Assembly (NCBI GenBank): GCA_947494435.1
Contig: CANLUY010000001.1
Span: 543,501 to 607,500, forward strand
DNA length: 64,000 nucleotides
Reading direction: 5' to 3'
From: an uncultured Litoreibacter sp.
GTDB taxonomy: Bacteria; Pseudomonadota; Alphaproteobacteria; Rhodobacterales; Rhodobacteraceae
Notes under the pieces: model-generated
The model's input: only the letters and a program-made list of their open reading frames with translations
Databases searched by the model: none
Told to the model about the DNA's origin: nothing
Part shown: piece by piece, positions 28,777 through 38,457 of the stretch
Position numbering within the stretch: the first letter of the stretch is position 1
Layout: the number at the start of each line of letters is the position of its first letter
Made by a program: the position numbers and the translations under genes

Positions 28777-28833
28777 TTGTTTCTGCTCCTAGTTCAAATG
28801 GGGATGGAGCGCCCGTGGGGCGCCCCAAAGTTC

Positions 28834-30312
28834 TTAACGGAACAGTGACAGGATACTCTGTGGTGCCTGATTTGCGATCGACAGCGATTGCACACCAAGC
28901 TGTTGTTGAACCTGCAAAGCCTGGAGACGGGCCGAGGCTTCCTCCATGTCTGCATCCACCAAAGTACCAATACCGCTTTTCAGAGAGTCAGTCAGTTTCC
29001 CAACAAACTCAGACTGAATTTCGATACGACCTTGAGCAGAACCAAATTCAGCCGCTGCATCAATCGAGTTCGAAATCAGAACTTCAATTGTTGCCAACGC
29101 TGCGTCGGCACCCTCAGTGGTTGTAACGTCAAGGTTATCAAGGCCGAAAAGGCCACCAGACGCTTCGCCATCTGCGTTACCGATCGCAGTAAATGTCGCA
29201 ATTGCAGTCGCACTGTCATTGTCAATCTTCAGAACTTGAGCGCCAGTGTTATCTGTCGTAATCGCAGTCGAAACACCGTCGATACCAGCCGCATCAATGG
29301 CCGTTTTCAAACCATTTGCGACATCCTCGAATGTCTCGCCTTTGCCAGCAACATAAGTATAGGCCGTCGAACCAAGCGTGACGCGATATCCGTCGCCTTC
29401 ATTCACAGGCGCTGTGTTCGAAAATGTGACGCTAGATGCACGTTCCGCCAGTGTTACGGTACCGGGCGCTGCAACCGTATCGCCGGAGAAGTTAGCTGCA
29501 ACATCCTCAAAGGCCCGTGTAGACGTCAACTCTAGGTCGTTGCCATTGCGGGCGGCTGTGATTCCATCCAGCTGCAAACCATTGATCTGACCTACGATTG
29601 TGTCGATCGCATCGGTTTGAGATCCAGTCAAATCACCAGCGCTGTAGGAGAGCTGTGTTCCCCCAATCGTCAAGCTGAACGTATTGTCGGACGTATCAGC
29701 GTCAACAACGAAAGAGATGGCTTGTGTATCGCCCGTGTTGTTGATCGGCGCCGCACTTGCTGTGACGTTACCGTTCAAAACCGTACCTGAACCAAGGCTA
29801 CCTGCATCAGTGGAAAGGTCCTGACGGGCCACCGCAATATTTGCTGCCGTGACTTGACCAGAAGATTGACGATCAAGGGAGGACAGAATGTTGACGTCTT
29901 CAGTCCCTGCCAGAAGGTTCAAGCCATTGAACTGTGCAGCACCTGTCACAGAACCGATCTGCGCAGTGAGTGCGTCGATATCTGTTTGGATTTTAGCGCG
30001 GTCAACGTTCTCTTCCTGCGCGGCAACGATCTTGCCTTTGATCTCAGTCAAAAGATCGGTCACCGTTTCCGAACCCTGACGGGCAACTGCAATGGTCGAT
30101 TCACCAAGCGACAGGCTTTCTGAAATAGCTTTGAAGCCCTGAACGTCAGATTCCATCGTCTTGGAAATCGCCCAAATCGCAGAGTTATCTTTTGCAGATC
30201 CTACAGACTTACCGGTTGAGATTTCGGATTGGACTCTGCCAAGGTCTGAGTTGATGCTTTTGAGAGTTTGAAGCGCGACCATCGCGCTCGTGTTGGTCAA
30301 AATACTAGACAT
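28834..30312 (-). CDS. fliC: Flagellin
   Basis: N-term MSSILTNTSAMVALQTLKSINSDLGRVQSEISTGKSVGSAKDNSAIWAIS; C-term ALQVQQQLGVQSLSIANQAPQSILSLFR. Confidence 0.95.
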   Translation of the reverse strand: MSSILTNTSAMVALQTLKSINSDLGRVQSEISTGKSVGSAKDNSAIWAISKTMESDVQGFKAISESLSLGESTIAVARQGSETVTDLLTEIKGKIVAAQEENVDRAKIQTDIDALTAQIGSVTGAAQFNGLNLLAGTEDVNILSSLDRQSSGQVTAANIAVARQDLSTDAGSLGSGTVLNGNVTASAAPINNTGDTQAISFVVDADTSDNTFSLTIGGTQLSYSAGDLTGSQTDAIDTIVGQINGLQLDGITAARNGNDLELTSTRAFEDVAANFSGDTVAAPGTVTLAERASSVTFSNTAPVNEGDGYRVTLGSTAYTYVAGKGETFEDVANGLKTAIDAAGIDGVSTAITTDNTGAQVLKIDNDSATAIATFTAIGNADGEASGGLFGLDNLDVTTTEGADAALATIEVLISNSIDAAAEFGSAQGRIEIQSEFVGKLTDSLKSGIGTLVDADMEEASARLQALQVQQQLGVQSLSIANQAPQSILSLFR

Positions 30313-30356
30313 TCTTTTTCCTCTAGAAGTGGCACTTTCGACGCCATGTTTTCGAA

Positions 30357-30389
30357 CCGCTTTAGCGGGGTGAATGTCGTTCTGACATT
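30357..30389 (-). promoter_or_regulatory. Hairpins in the flagellin 5' UTR
   Basis: CCGCT-TT-AGCGG (30357-30368) and AATGTC-GTTCT-GACATT (30373-30389) inverted repeats just upstream of the flagellin start. Confidence 0.4.
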
Positions 30390-30520
30390 TGCAGAACCGT
30401 GAGGTCCTGAGCCGATAAGTCCCAAGTGTTTGGGTCGCAGGGGGGATATGAAGCCATTACTCCTAACGGAATGCTAATGCGCCTTTGGCAAGAAGGACGC
30501 ATTTTATGTAAGTTGTAATG

Positions 30521-30880
30521 CTAGGCTTTTATTGAGACAGACGGGCTGTCCAAAGACGTCGTATTTAAAGCGCCTTGGTCATCATATGTCGTCATTTTTC
30601 CAAAGCTAGATTGCACATCCGCAAGCCGCTCGATTGCGATCTGAAGGCCATTGAGCGTTGCCTCGTAAAGGCGTGCATTGCGATTGGCTTTTGCATGCAG
30701 TTGCGCTGCAAAACTAGGCTCGCGATGTTCGCTTTCGGCCTCTAACTTCGCGATCAATTCTTCCTTACGTACCGTGAGAGATGGCAATTTCTCAAAGTCA
30801 GCAGTCAAAAGCACCTGACACTCCGTTTCCAGAACTTCCGATATCTGGGCCTCAAGGTCTTTGGCCGAATTCAAACTCAT
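30521..30880 (-). CDS. FlgN-like flagellar protein (putative)
   Basis: 119 aa helical; next to rod-binding protein with 4-nt overlap; no strong motif. Confidence 0.5.
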   Translation of the reverse strand: MSLNSAKDLEAQISEVLETECQVLLTADFEKLPSLTVRKEELIAKLEAESEHREPSFAAQLHAKANRNARLYEATLNGLQIAIERLADVQSSFGKMTTYDDQGALNTTSLDSPSVSIKA

Positions 30881-31164
30881 GACTGCTGCCTTTTCATTGC
30901 ATTGAAAATATGTTCGGCGAGCCCAATTCCACCACGGTCCGCAAACGCTTGCGCCTGTTGTTGCGTCATAAATGATGCGAATTGCTCTTCGCCGACACCA
31001 CCACTGAACGCTGAGTTATTCTTCCCAAATCCGGCGGATTTTAACATTTCGGCAAGGAACACTGCCTCCAACTCTTTAGCGGAATCCCGAAGCTTCGCAT
31101 CGCTCACAGATGGGACGGGCTGTGAGATGGCACCAGACGTGATTTGCATTTGGATCTGCCTCAA
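30877..31164 (-). CDS. Rod-binding protein (FlgJ N-terminal-like)
   Basis: AKELEAVFLAEMLKSAGFGKNNSAFSGGVGEEQFASFMTQQQAQAFADRGGIGLAEHIFNAM. Confidence 0.85.
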   Translation of the reverse strand: MRQIQMQITSGAISQPVPSVSDAKLRDSAKELEAVFLAEMLKSAGFGKNNSAFSGGVGEEQFASFMTQQQAQAFADRGGIGLAEHIFNAMKRQQS

Positions 31165-31230
31165 ATTGATTGCAATTCACGCAACCTAAGCCGGGCGAGG
31201 TAAAGAATCGGTAATCAATCAGGTGCATAT

Positions 31231-32604
31231 GTGGCCGAAATAGAAATTGGAGCCAGAATGAGCCTGATTGACTCTATCGCAGCCGTGTCGACGACACGCG
31301 AGCATACAAAATCAAAGACGCCCGCGACCACAGAGGGGCAGACCGGGGCTTTCGCGGACGAGGTTATCAAAACCGCGCTGCCCGCTATGTCGATTGAAGA
31401 AGCAAGCGAAGTCCCTTTGGGTATTGTGTCTTCCCGTAACGACAAGACACCAGAGGCGCAAAACGTAGTGACGCTCGAAAAAGATGGTCCTGAGCCACAT
31501 CCATCCTCAGCTGAGCCTCTTTTGTCAGCGCGTGTTGAGCAAGAAATAACCTCTCCCTCATCGCCAAAAGTCGAGACTAAGAAAGATATAGGTGAGGCTG
31601 AGCTCGCTCTGGCTCAGGCCGCAGTGCAAAAGGATGCACCTGAAAAACTGATGGTCAGTCCAAGGGTGGAGAGTTCCGATATGCTCCAGCCTAAATCCGC
31701 GGACGGCCTTCATTCAAAAGAATCTTCGGATACTCGGACTAAAAGCGACGTTGCTCACCCAATTCCTATCGCTTCAAAGCCGACAATTCCGCCCGCGGCC
31801 GGAGACACGCAAAAAGCCCAGCCAGCGCAAGCCGTGCTTCGTAAGATGGTCGTTGAAAGCAGTCCTTCAAAAAAGACGGTGCCAACCGCCGCGATGCCTA
31901 CAATACCAACCGCTGGAACGCCGCCACAATTACAACGCGAGCCTCTGAAGCCTACTCTCAGACCGAATAACGCGACAGACGAACCTGTCCTGCCATTGCC
32001 TCCGGTAAAAACCACAAATGCGGGTCAGCACATGGCACCAGTTCTTCCGACGCCGGTCTTTCAGCAGTCAACCAGAACACAATCCGCGCTTGGAGCTGAC
32101 ATTGAAAGCCTGTCAGCGGGGAACGCCCTACGATCTGAACACGTGATCGCGATACCGCAAAACACCCCTTCCTCAGTTTCGCCGGTGATCGGACCAGCGA
32201 CGACAACGACCGCCCCCCCGGCACAACAAATTTTGGCCCATATCACTGCCGCAGATGATGTGACCAAACCGACATCCATAGATGTGCGCTTGGACCCTGA
32301 AGACCTTGGAAAAGTCCGACTGAATTTCTTACCTCGTGAAACAGGATTTCTTGTCGTCGTGTCAGCAGAGCGCGCAGAAACGCTGGACCTGCTCAGACGC
32401 AACGCCGAAGACTTGAAAGCAGGGTTGCTGGATATGAATTTTGAAGGCGCGGATCTGGAGTTTTCAAATGCTCCGGAAGATACGGACTGGGGTTCACAGG
32501 AAGATGAGGTCATTGAACAATTTTCCGCTGTTCAGGCCCCTTCTGCCACACCGGTTCTGGCTGCCGCAAATGTTCAGACAGACCGGCTAGACATCCGACT
32601 ATAA
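31231..32604 (+). CDS. fliK: Flagellar hook-length control protein FliK-like
   Basis: Low-complexity N-terminal part; C-terminal Flg_hook domain 'SIDVRLDPEDLGKVRLNFLPRETGFLVVVSAERAETLDLLRRNAEDLKAGLLDMNFEGADLEFS'. Confidence 0.85.
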   Translation: MAEIEIGARMSLIDSIAAVSTTREHTKSKTPATTEGQTGAFADEVIKTALPAMSIEEASEVPLGIVSSRNDKTPEAQNVVTLEKDGPEPHPSSAEPLLSARVEQEITSPSSPKVETKKDIGEAELALAQAAVQKDAPEKLMVSPRVESSDMLQPKSADGLHSKESSDTRTKSDVAHPIPIASKPTIPPAAGDTQKAQPAQAVLRKMVVESSPSKKTVPTAAMPTIPTAGTPPQLQREPLKPTLRPNNATDEPVLPLPPVKTTNAGQHMAPVLPTPVFQQSTRTQSALGADIESLSAGNALRSEHVIAIPQNTPSSVSPVIGPATTTTAPPAQQILAHITAADDVTKPTSIDVRLDPEDLGKVRLNFLPRETGFLVVVSAERAETLDLLRRNAEDLKAGLLDMNFEGADLEFSNAPEDTDWGSQEDEVIEQFSAVQAPSATPVLAAANVQTDRLDIRL

Positions 32605-32618
32605 CAAGGAGCGTAGAC

Positions 32619-33272
32619 ATGGACGTGACCAGCACCCTTTCCGCCACAAATACCCCCACAGATACCAAAAAAGCGTCTGAGGCAGGGGCAATCAGCGCTG
32701 ATTTTGAAACGTTTCTCAAGATGCTCACTGCGCAGATGAAAAACCAAGATCCGCTCAACCCGCTCGATTCTCAGGACTTCGCGACGCAGCTTGCAACCTT
32801 TTCAGGTGTTGAACAGCAAGTGCGCACCAATGATTTGCTGACCGGTTTACAGTCACAGTTCACCTCGTCGAATTTAGGCGAAATGGCCGGATGGGTCGGG
32901 ATGCAAGCGCGCATGGCTGTCCCTGCCCAGTTCACAGGCACCCCGATTGAGATTGTTCCAAATCCTCCAGTCTTCGCGGATAGGACGGAGTTGGTCGTAT
33001 GGGATAGCAGCGGCACCGAGCGCCAACGCATCGCCATACCCGTTGGGGATGATCCCTATCAATGGGCAGGCGTTGCCTCAAACGGGCAACCTTTCCCCGA
33101 TGGGGAGTACAGCTTTGGCGTTGTCGCATACGCCAATGACGAGATCATCGACGAGTCCGTGCCAGAAACCTTTGTGAGAGTGACCGAAGTGCGTGCAATT
33201 GATGGCGAAACACTTGTCGCCGTTGAGGGCGGCGCGCTTTATCCGGCAAATATGGTTGCCGGCCTGCGTTGA
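32619..33272 (+). CDS. flgD: Flagellar hook assembly protein FlgD
   Basis: DFETFLKMLTAQMKNQDPLNPLDSQDFATQLATFSGVEQQVRTNDLL. Confidence 0.93.
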   Translation: MDVTSTLSATNTPTDTKKASEAGAISADFETFLKMLTAQMKNQDPLNPLDSQDFATQLATFSGVEQQVRTNDLLTGLQSQFTSSNLGEMAGWVGMQARMAVPAQFTGTPIEIVPNPPVFADRTELVVWDSSGTERQRIAIPVGDDPYQWAGVASNGQPFPDGEYSFGVVAYANDEIIDESVPETFVRVTEVRAIDGETLVAVEGGALYPANMVAGLR

Positions 33273-33278
33273 CCCCGT

Positions 33279-34811
33279 CTACCCCATCAACATCCAAACC
33301 AAGATTAAATTGGAGCTGAGCAGCAACGCAATTGCAACCAGCATCACTTTCTGGCGGAAACTCATCTTTGGCGAGACCTCGACAGGATTTTCCTGTCGCA
33401 CCAGAATACCTTCCACAAGCGCGGGAAGTTTCGGGCCGAACCGCGCAACAACCAGCGCAGTTTTGGCCAAATCGCGCAGCGCCGCTTTAGGACCAACACT
33501 GTCGCGCACGTAGTCGGCAACAACAGGTTGGGCAACTTCCCAAATGTTGATCTGCGGATGCATCGTGCGCGCAACGCCTTCAACAACCACCATCGTCCGC
33601 TGCAGCAAAATCAACTCGGTACGGGTTTCCATCCCAAACCGTTCGGTCACCTCAAAGAGGTAGCTCAAGATACGCGCCATTGAAATTTTTGACGCGTCCA
33701 TACCGAAGATGGGCTCCCCAACAGCGCGCAAGGCTTGCGCGAAATCATCGACATCCCGATCAGCAGGAACATACCCCGCCTCGAAATGCACCTCGGCGAC
33801 GCGGCGATAATCCTTCTGGATAAACCCCATCAAAATCTCAGCGTAGACCCGTCGTGTATACGCGTCGATCCGCCCCATGATCCCAAAATCATAAGCGATG
33901 ATTTCTCCATCAGAGCTTACCTTCAAGTTCCCTTGATGCATGTCCGCATGGAAATATCCGTCATTCAAAGCGTGGCGTAGAAACAGGCGCAACACACGCT
34001 CGCCCAAGGCGCGGCGATCATGACCAGCCGCGTCAATCGCTGCAACATCGCCAAACGCGATGCCCTCCGCCCAATCCATCACCATCACCCGGCGTGCGGA
34101 CATTCCAAAATTCGCTTTTGGGACCAAAAAGCCTTCATCGGACGCTGTGTTGGCCGAGTATTCACCGGCAGCCGCCGCCTCAAGGCGCAAATCCAACTCC
34201 CCTTTCACGACACCATCGAAATGGCTGATCACATCCGAGGGGCGCAGCCGTCGTGACGCAGGTGAGATAAACTCAATCACTGAGGCCGCGAAGTAGAACG
34301 CATCAATGTCTTTCCGAAACGCGCGTTCAATATTCGGGCGCAACACTTTGACAGCGACCTCTTGTCCCGTTTCTGCCAGCCGCGCGCGGTGAACCTGCGC
34401 GATGGAGGCCGCGGCGATCGGCTCCGAAAACTCGGAAAACAGAGTTTCAACTGGCGCGTCCAACTCACTCTCGACCATCTGTTTTGCGACAGACGACGAA
34501 AAGGGCGGCAATTTATCCTGCAAAACACGCAACTGAACGGCCAACTCGTCGCCCACCACATCAGGCCGTGTCGACAGGACCTGACCAAATTTGATATAGG
34601 CCGGGCCCAACGCCGTCAGGGCCCGCGTTGCGGGCGGCATGGTGGGATCCCCTTTGAAGCCCAACCACTTGAAAGCACCGCCTACGACGCGCGCAACCAC
34701 ACGCAAAGCCGGTGGCGCACTGAACGCATCCAGTACAATCGGCATCGCGCCCGTGCGCTGCAAAGTCGCGCCCGTGCGGATCAGACGCCAAATATTGAGC
34801 GGTCCGCGCAT
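33279..34811 (-). CDS. ubiB: 2-octaprenylphenol hydroxylase / ABC1-family kinase-like UbiB
   Basis: LGPAYIKFGQVLSTRPDVVGDELAVQLRVLQDKLPPFSS; AAASIAQVHRARL; GYFHADMHQGNLKVSSDGEIIAYDFGIMGRID. Confidence 0.95.
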   Translation of the reverse strand: MRGPLNIWRLIRTGATLQRTGAMPIVLDAFSAPPALRVVARVVGGAFKWLGFKGDPTMPPATRALTALGPAYIKFGQVLSTRPDVVGDELAVQLRVLQDKLPPFSSSVAKQMVESELDAPVETLFSEFSEPIAAASIAQVHRARLAETGQEVAVKVLRPNIERAFRKDIDAFYFAASVIEFISPASRRLRPSDVISHFDGVVKGELDLRLEAAAAGEYSANTASDEGFLVPKANFGMSARRVMVMDWAEGIAFGDVAAIDAAGHDRRALGERVLRLFLRHALNDGYFHADMHQGNLKVSSDGEIIAYDFGIMGRIDAYTRRVYAEILMGFIQKDYRRVAEVHFEAGYVPADRDVDDFAQALRAVGEPIFGMDASKISMARILSYLFEVTERFGMETRTELILLQRTMVVVEGVARTMHPQINIWEVAQPVVADYVRDSVGPKAALRDLAKTALVVARFGPKLPALVEGILVRQENPVEVSPKMSFRQKVMLVAIALLLSSNLILVWMLMG

Positions 34812-35564
34812 CTAAATCTTCCAACCGGAATGGAGTGCGGCGACACCAAATGTCATATTTCTGTAGCTCACATTGCCAAAGCCCGCGTCCGAGATCATAT
34901 CCGCAAACCGGTCCTGATCCGGAAATTTACGGATTGATTCAACAAGGTATTGGTAGCTCTCACTGTCATTTGCGATCAGCTTGCCCATGCGCGGAATGAC
35001 GTTGAAGGAGTACAAATCATAGGCCTTCTGCATCATCGGATTGGGCAATTGAGAGAACTCAAGAACCATCAACCGCCCACCGGGACACAAAACACGGTAC
35101 GCCTCGGATAAGGCATCCGCGATCCGCGTCACGTTTCGGATCCCGAAGCTGATCGTGTAAACATCAAAGCTGTTATCTTCAAACGGCAGGGCCATTGCAT
35201 CGCCCACAACCCAGTCCAGATGCGCACCAAGCGCTTCAGCTTCTGCCCGTTTGCGACCTTCAATCAACATGCTTTCGGTCATGTCCAAAACAACCGCGTC
35301 CGCCGCGCCAGCGCGATCAAGGAAGCGAAACGCCACATCGCCCGTGCCACCCGCCACGTCCAGCAACCGCTGCCCGGCGCGCGGGGCCAGCCAATCCATC
35401 ATCGCATCTTTCCAAATGCGGTGGATACCACCCGACATGACGTCATTCATAACATCATATTTGGACGCCACATTCGTGAAGACGCCATGCACCATCCCTG
35501 CCTTTTCGGCCTCGGGCACGTCCTGATATCCAAAATGGGTCGTTTTTGCGGATTTATCTGTCAT
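34812..35564 (-). CDS. ubiE: Demethylmenaquinone/2-methoxy-6-polyprenyl-benzoquinol methylase UbiE
   Basis: [86 protein letters not shown]. Start at [14 protein letters not shown] (35564). Confidence 0.95.
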   Translation of the reverse strand: MTDKSAKTTHFGYQDVPEAEKAGMVHGVFTNVASKYDVMNDVMSGGIHRIWKDAMMDWLAPRAGQRLLDVAGGTGDVAFRFLDRAGAADAVVLDMTESMLIEGRKRAEAEALGAHLDWVVGDAMALPFEDNSFDVYTISFGIRNVTRIADALSEAYRVLCPGGRLMVLEFSQLPNPMMQKAYDLYSFNVIPRMGKLIANDSESYQYLVESIRKFPDQDRFADMISDAGFGNVSYRNMTFGVAALHSGWKI

Positions 35565-35655
35565 CTTACCTTGCAACCTTTGTGGCCTGACCTTCCTTAT
35601 AGATTGGCTTTGTCTGAGGACAATGCGACCAAACACACACTTACGAGGGCGAATT

Positions 35656-36507
35656 GTGCCAGAACTCCCTGAGGTCGAAACTGTCATGCGCGGGTTGCAG
35701 CCGGTGATGGAAGGCAAACGCATCGCAAAAGCGGATGTGAACCGTCCGGATTTACGCTGGCCGTTCCCTCCACAGATGTCGGAACGGCTGACAGGCCAGA
35801 CGATCACATCCATGCGCAGGCGGTCCAAGTACATTCTGGCGGATCTGTCCTCAAAGGAAACCTTGTTGATCCATCTCGGCATGTCCGGCCGGATGCTGAT
35901 CGACGAGGTCCCTACAGCAGAATTTCACGCCAACCCCGATCTGGTGGGCAAGCACGATCATGTGGTGTTCACGATGCAAGACGGGGCACGCATCACCTTC
36001 AACGACGCGCGCAGGTTTGGCGCGATGGATCTGATCCCAACTGACGGAATTGAACGCCATTGGCTGATTGAAAAAATCGGACCAGAGCCCTTGGGCAATC
36101 AGTTTGATGAAAGCTACCTTCAGTCAAAGCTCAAGTCGCGAAACATGCCGATAAAGTCTGCCTTGCTGGACCAACGTATCGTTGCGGGGCTTGGCAATAT
36201 CTATGTGTGCGAAGTTCTGCACCGCACCGGCATCTCTCCGAAACGCAAGGCCGGTAGTCTCGGTGCAAAACGGGTGGCAAGTCTTGTGCCCGCGATCAGG
36301 GATGTGCTGGCCGAAGCCATTGAGGCTGGCGGGTCATCTCTACGCGACCATCGCCAAACCAATGGCGAGTTGGGCTATTTCCAACATAATTTTGCGGTCT
36401 ATGACCGTGAAGATCACGCCTGCGCAAAGCCTGGCTGCACCGGTCGGATTAAACGGATTGTCCAATCTGGAAGATCGTCCTTTTATTGCTCAACATGTCA
36501 AAGATGA
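35656..36507 (+). CDS. mutM: Formamidopyrimidine-DNA glycosylase MutM
   Basis: GTG start then [14 protein letters not shown]-terminal zinc finger [28 protein letters not shown]. Confidence 0.96.
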   Translation: MPELPEVETVMRGLQPVMEGKRIAKADVNRPDLRWPFPPQMSERLTGQTITSMRRRSKYILADLSSKETLLIHLGMSGRMLIDEVPTAEFHANPDLVGKHDHVVFTMQDGARITFNDARRFGAMDLIPTDGIERHWLIEKIGPEPLGNQFDESYLQSKLKSRNMPIKSALLDQRIVAGLGNIYVCEVLHRTGISPKRKAGSLGAKRVASLVPAIRDVLAEAIEAGGSSLRDHRQTNGELGYFQHNFAVYDREDHACAKPGCTGRIKRIVQSGRSSFYCSTCQR

Positions 36508-36574
36508 TTTGACGAGGCCGGTCGGGCTGATAGGTCTGGGTGCCAAACAAGCGACCTCAAGAAGGGTGTTCCAG

Positions 36575-37351
36575 ATGGCTTTCAAGACAATCAATGTTAA
36601 ATTCGAAGACCATATTTCCGTCATTACATTGGATAGACCGGAAGCGTTGAACGCGCTCAACGGTGAACTGTTGAAAGAGCTGGCACAAGCCGTACAAGAG
36701 GCAGATGAAAGCGACAAAACACGCTGCATCATCATCACCGGGTCAGAGAAAGCCTTCGCAGCAGGTGCTGACATTACAGAGATGAAAGACCTGTCTTTTG
36801 TTGATGTCTTTATGTCCAACCTGTTTGTCGACGCAGCGGATGCCGTGAAGAAGGCCCGCACACCTATCATCGCTGCTGTGTCAGGTTACGCGTTGGGCGG
36901 CGGGTGTGAACTGGCCATGATTTGCGACTTCATTATTGCCTCTGACACCGCAAAATTTGGTCAGCCAGAGATCAACTTGGGCGTTATGGCGGGCTTGGGC
37001 GGCTCCCAACGCCTGACACGCTTCATTGGCAAGTCTAAGTCTATGGACATGCATTTGACTGGTCGCTTTATGGACGCGGAGGAGGCAGAACGCTCCGGAT
37101 TGGTCAGCCGCGTGGTGCCGGTCAAATCGCTGATGACGGAAGCCATGTCCGCCGCCAACAAAATCGCAGAGAAGTCTATGATCGCAAGCCTAGCCGTCAA
37201 AGAAGCGGTCGATCGCAGCTACGAGACCACGCTTGAAGAAGGTTTGATCTTTGAGCGCCGACTGTTTCACAGCCTCTTCGCAACCGAAGATCAGAAAGAA
37301 GGCATGGCGGCCTTTGTCGAAAAGCGAGAGCCGCAATTCCGCGACAAATAA
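36575..37351 (+). CDS. Enoyl-CoA hydratase
   Basis: [91 protein letters not shown]. Start at 36575 rather than 36182. Confidence 0.93.
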   Translation: MAFKTINVKFEDHISVITLDRPEALNALNGELLKELAQAVQEADESDKTRCIIITGSEKAFAAGADITEMKDLSFVDVFMSNLFVDAADAVKKARTPIIAAVSGYALGGGCELAMICDFIIASDTAKFGQPEINLGVMAGLGGSQRLTRFIGKSKSMDMHLTGRFMDAEEAERSGLVSRVVPVKSLMTEAMSAANKIAEKSMIASLAVKEAVDRSYETTLEEGLIFERRLFHSLFATEDQKEGMAAFVEKREPQFRDK

Positions 37352-37513
37352 TCGACGCGACAAACCCTCTTCACATGGGCGCGCAAACCTCCTATATGCC
37401 CCCTATCCATGCGCGTGAGGTCCGCTCTGACCAGAATCACCTAGTTTCTAAACCTAGGTCGGGCCGAATGTGCAGCTATAGAAATATTTGACCCCGACGA
37501 AAGGGAAACCGAC

Positions 37514-37780
37514 ATGGCCAATTCGCCCCAAGCTAAAAAACGCGCCCGCCAGAACGAGCGTCGTTTTGCCGTTAACAAAGCCCGCCGCTCGCGCATCCGG
37601 ACACATCTGCGTCGCGTTGAAGAAGCAATCGCATCCGGCGATCAAGCCGCTGCAGCGGCAGCGTTGAAAGAAGCCCAGCCAGAAATCATGCGCGGCGTGT
37701 CCAAAGGTGTGCTGCATAAAAACACCGCTGCACGCAAAATGTCGCGCCTGTCTTCTCGTGTGAAAGCTCTCGCTACGTAA
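37514..37780 (+). CDS. rpsT: 30S ribosomal protein S20
   Basis: [40 protein letters not shown]-terminal [22 protein letters not shown]. Confidence 0.97.
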   Translation: MANSPQAKKRARQNERRFAVNKARRSRIRTHLRRVEEAIASGDQAAAAAALKEAQPEIMRGVSKGVLHKNTAARKMSRLSSRVKALAT

Positions 37781-37807
37781 GCTTCAAAATTGAGACCGAT
37801 CTCAAAA

Positions 37808-37834
37808 ACGCGCCTCATTCGGGCGCGTTTTTTT
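37808..37834 (+). terminator. Rho-independent terminator of rpsT
   Basis: CGCGCC-TCATTCG-GGCGCG followed by TTTTTTT. Confidence 0.85.
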
Positions 37835-37985
37835 ATGACTCAAGGGGTTAACAGGTGACGTGCAAGTCCCGCTTAGATTCGGTTTTCAACTAACTCTGAG
37901 TCAAGCGAGAAGATCAGTTGCGACAGCCCCTCACGTGTCGCTAGTTTCAGCAAGCGATTCACTTCGTCTTTGGGGGACATGGAAT

Positions 37986-38435
37986 ATGAGCAGCGGCTCA
38001 GGTTCCGGCGTTTCAGAGCTTTTGCCGACTGAAACCTGGGACCTACTGAAAGAAGATTCAGACGCCGTGCTCGTCGATGTCAGGTCAAAACCGGAACTTG
38101 GTTTTGTTGGGATGCCTGATCTATCGACACTGGATCATACGATGCTTTGCGTCGAGTGGGCCAGTTTTCCGGGAATGTCTGCGAACACAACGTTCGTCGA
38201 GGAAGTTTTGCATGAACTGGGCGGGGCCACCCCCTCTGTCATGCTCTTTCTCTGTCGGTCTGGTGTTCGGTCCATCGGTGCAGCGCGCGCAATGACAGAG
38301 GCCTTCACTGCGGAAGGTAAGACAGTCAAATGCGTCAGCGTGGCCGAGGGGTTTGAGGGGGATTTAGATGAGCAAAAACACCGGGGGGGCCTTAACGGAT
38401 GGAAGGCCCGAGGATTGCCGTGGGTGCAGTCTTGA
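37986..38435 (+). CDS. Rhodanese-like domain protein
   Basis: DSDAVLVDVRSKPELGFVGMPDL; SVMLFLCRSGVRSIGAARAMTEAF active-site-like CRSGVRS. Confidence 0.9.
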   Translation: MSSGSGSGVSELLPTETWDLLKEDSDAVLVDVRSKPELGFVGMPDLSTLDHTMLCVEWASFPGMSANTTFVEEVLHELGGATPSVMLFLCRSGVRSIGAARAMTEAFTAEGKTVKCVSVAEGFEGDLDEQKHRGGLNGWKARGLPWVQS

Positions 38436-38457
38436 ATATTAAACTGACGGGTTGGAA

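Noticed and set aside
36182-36574. N-terminal extension of the enoyl-CoA hydratase ORF
   Set aside because: Overlaps mutM in another frame; the family start MAFKTINVK at 36575 is far better.
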